Below are positions 5,793-7,016 of a stretch of DNA of 7,016 bases, in pieces (position 1 is the stretch's first letter; each line of letters opens with the position of its first letter). The position numbers and the translations under genes were made by a program. This DNA is from Chloroflexota bacterium (GTDB lineage Bacteria; Chloroflexota; Dehalococcoidia; Lucifugimonadales; Australimonadaceae): NCBI GenBank assembly GCA_022574265.1, contig JACZSI010000094.1, positions 1-7,016 of the forward strand, read 5' to 3'. A model generated the notes under the pieces. The model saw only the letters and a list, made by a program, of their open reading frames with translations, ran no database searches and was not told the DNA's origin.

Positions 5793-5823
5793 CCCGTACT
5801 TCGACAGGCTCAGCACGAGCGGG
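5793..5823 (-). repeat. Dispersed palindromic repeat, copy 5 (opposite orientation)
   Basis: On the minus strand it reads CCCGCTCGTGCTGAG then CCTGTCGAAGTACGGG. CCCG (5793-5796) and CGGG (5820-5823) are the outer arms. The core matches copy 1 over both 9-bp flanks. Directly after it lies a 10-bp palindrome GTACCGGTAC (5824-5833) and a second TACTTCG fragment (5831-5837), as if a partial copy were attached. Apart from copies 4 and 5, I see no gene in the gap 5682-5903. Confidence 0.72.
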
Positions 5824-5903
5824 GTACCGGTACTTCGGGGAATCGTCGCAACGATGGGTCGCGCACGCCGGATCAGCGAACGCCTGTTCCCGGGCGGGAG
5901 GAG

Positions 5904-6101
5904 CTAGACCAGCAGCCGCTTCTGCTTGTTCTGCGCGGTGCGCAGGCAGCGCGTGCAGACCTTCATCCGCTGGCTCTTGCCGTTGATGATGAGCTTCGCG
6001 CGCTGGATGTTCGGGAAGAACCAGCGGTTGGTGTGGCGGTTGGAGTGGCTGACGTTCTTGCCAGCCCGCCTCCGGGCGCCGCATATCTCGCACATGGCCA
6101 T
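5904..6101 (-). CDS. rpmB: Large-subunit ribosomal protein L28 (bL28), zinc-binding form
   Basis: L28 is a small basic protein of the 50S subunit. The 65 residues contain CEICGARRRAGKNVSHSN (4-21), TNRWFFPNIQ (24-33) and MKVCTRCLRTAQ (46-57). The pairs Cys4/Cys7 and Cys49/Cys52 form a CxxC...CxxC zinc site, so this is the cysteine-rich form rather than the cysteine-free paralogue that some bacteria induce under zinc limitation. The ATG at 6101 is preferred because AGAGG lies eight bases upstream. An ATG at 6095 would be 14 bases from that site, and a GTG at 6125 would add eight atypical residues. It is transcribed against rpe and away from the DAK2 gene. Confidence 0.95.
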   Translation of the reverse strand: MAMCEICGARRRAGKNVSHSNRHTNRWFFPNIQRAKLIINGKSQRMKVCTRCLRTAQNKQKRLLV

Positions 6102-6138
6102 CGTCGGTGCCTCTGCGGTGCTCACGTCGGGGGCGTGG

Positions 6139-6167
6139 TTGTGGCCCCGGCACCGCGCTCATAGAAT
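6139..6167 (+). promoter_or_regulatory. Possible promoter of the DAK2 gene
   Basis: TTGTGG (6139-6144), 17-base spacer, TAGAAT (6162-6167). The -10 box matches five of six consensus bases and the -35 box three of six, at the ideal spacing. The expected start near 6174 gives a leader of about 54 bases. The same TAGAAT hexamer precedes argH. I see no clear promoter for the divergent rpmB. Confidence 0.5.
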
Positions 6168-6186
6168 GCGGGCGCCAGGCGCCCGC
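6168..6186. promoter_or_regulatory. 19-bp perfect palindrome in the rpmB/DAK2 divergent gap
   Basis: GCGGGCGCC (6168-6176), a central A, GGCGCCCGC (6178-6186). The one-base centre makes this a symmetric DNA site more readily than an RNA hairpin. It abuts the 3' end of the TAGAAT box and would cover the transcription start, a classic repressor position. High G/C content raises the chance of accidental palindromes, but nine perfect pairs are still unusual. Confidence 0.5.
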
Positions 6187-6227
6187 CGCATCCGAGTCTA
6201 GCATGGCCTGGCGGGCCGGCCAAGACG

Positions 6228-7016
6228 ATGGTCTCAAGCAACCCCCAAACCATAGACGGCGAGCTGTTCCGGGAGCTCGTATCCGCGGGCACCCGGTGCC
6301 TGGAGGCGAACGTCGACGCGATCAACGCGCTCAACGTCTTCCCCGTCCCCGACGGCGACACCGGCATCAACATGCTGCTGACGCTCAAAGCCGCCAACGA
6401 CTCGCCCGAGCTGCCGCCGCCGGGCACCGGCACGGTCGCCGAGGTCAGCCACGCGCTCGCCCGCGGTGCGCTCCTCGGCGCCCGGGGCAACAGCGGCGTC
6501 ATCTTCTCCCAGTTCATGAAGGGGCTCTCGTCCGGGCTCGCCGGCCGCGACGAGTGCGATGGCCCCGGCCTCGTCGCCGCGCTGGCCGCCGCATCGACCG
6601 CCAGCTACCAGGCCGTCGGCAAGCCGGTCGAGGGCACGATGCTCACCGTCATGCGCGCGGCCGCGGAGGCGGTCGAGTCGAACGACGGCACGCCGTCCGA
6701 CGTGCTGCGGGCCGCGCTGGAGGGGGCGGAGCGGGCGCTGGAGCACACGCCGGAGCAGCTGCCCATCCTGAAGGAGGCCGGCGTCGTGGACGCGGGCGGC
6801 CAGGGCGTCGTCGCATTCCTCGCCGGCGCGCTCGGCCTGCTCGACGGCACCGAGGCGGTGCTGACGATCGCGGTGCCGGAGGGTGGCCTCGCCAAGGCGG
6901 CGGCGAGCGTCACCCACGAGTTCTTGGAGCACACCGAGGATGAGCTCTACGGCTACTGCACGCAGTTCATCGTCCAGGGCGAGGGCATGGACGTGGACGC
7001 GGTGCGCGAGCAGGTC
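6228..7016 (+). CDS. fakA: DAK2 (DhaL-type) domain kinase, FakA/YloV family (5' part)
   Basis: The frame is open from ATG at 6228 to the window end: 263 residues, no stop. The N-terminal DhaL-type ATP-binding domain (about 10-205) shows NALNVFPVPDGDTGINML (33-50, Asp42 and Asp44 expected to hold Mg-ATP), LLGARGNSGVIFSQFMKGL (82-100), EGTMLTVMRAAAEA (135-148) and LPILKEAGVVDAGGQGVVAF (178-197). After a linker, ELYGYCTQFIV (239-249) begins the middle domain found in FakA and YloV but not in glycerone kinase DhaL subunits. In FakA, the protein phosphorylates fatty acids bound to a DegV-like FakB partner, feeding phospholipid synthesis; that role is inferred here, as no fakB is in the window. No strong ribosome site precedes the ATG, and no other in-frame start lies nearby upstream. 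Confidence 0.88.
   Translation, partial: MVSSNPQTIDGELFRELVSAGTRCLEANVDAINALNVFPVPDGDTGINMLLTLKAANDSPELPPPGTGTVAEVSHALARGALLGARGNSGVIFSQFMKGLSSGLAGRDECDGPGLVAALAAASTASYQAVGKPVEGTMLTVMRAAAEAVESNDGTPSDVLRAALEGAERALEHTPEQLPILKEAGVVDAGGQGVVAFLAGALGLLDGTEAVLTIAVPEGGLAKAAASVTHEFLEHTEDELYGYCTQFIVQGEGMDVDAVREQV

Noticed and set aside
5735..5986. Short open frames in the rpe-rpmB gap
   Set aside because: They run through repeat copies 4 and 5 and antisense to rpmB, with no ribosome site or family resemblance.
6107..6943. Plus-strand open frame overlapping the DAK2 gene in another frame
   Set aside because: It is Arg/Gly-rich shadow sequence. The frame starting at 6228 carries all the DAK2 motifs and stays open to the window end.

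Overview
This is a high-GC window (by eye about two thirds G+C or more, with strong G/C preference at third codon positions) of densely packed housekeeping genes. I see no phage, insertion-sequence, CRISPR or toxin/defence genes. The proteins look bacterial. The gene mix (separate secD and secF behind def, a four-cysteine L28, an ArgH starting in an unusual way, and rpe / reversed rpmB / DAK2 gene) fits a Chloroflexota-like bacterium, perhaps Dehalococcoidia. That placement is inference and rests on no single diagnostic gene.

Layout. Positions 1-128 hold the last 41 codons of a plus-strand medium-chain dehydrogenase/quinone reductase. Positions 129-476 are non-coding and contain three copies of a short palindromic repeat. 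Three minus-strand genes follow, read right to left: def (peptide deformylase, 3518-2958), secD (2890-1439) and secF (1439-477). secD and secF share one base (TGATG). A 137-bp divergent gap then separates def from the plus-strand pair argH (3656-5023) and rpe (5016-5681), which overlap by 8 bp. Positions 5682-5903 are non-coding with two more copies of the repeat. rpmB (ribosomal protein L28, 6101-5904) is on the minus strand. After a divergent gap comes the 5' part of a plus-strand DAK2/FakA-type kinase gene (6228 to the window end), which has no stop codon within the window.

How the genes relate. def, secD and secF probably form one unit for nascent-protein maturation (removal of the N-terminal formyl group) and protein export. 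argH and rpe are translationally coupled although their pathways differ (arginine synthesis; pentose phosphate or Calvin-type carbon flow). The order rpe, reversed rpmB, DAK2 gene resembles the Bacillus subtilis rpe...rpmB(reversed)-yloU-yloV neighbourhood, but no yloU-like gene is present here.

The most interesting material is non-coding. The five repeat copies lie only in the two gaps between convergent genes and never in the two divergent promoter gaps. def has a -10-like TATACT placed exactly for a leaderless mRNA. Inverted repeats sit next to TAGAAT boxes upstream of argH and of the DAK2 gene. I found no convincing undescribed multi-gene system.
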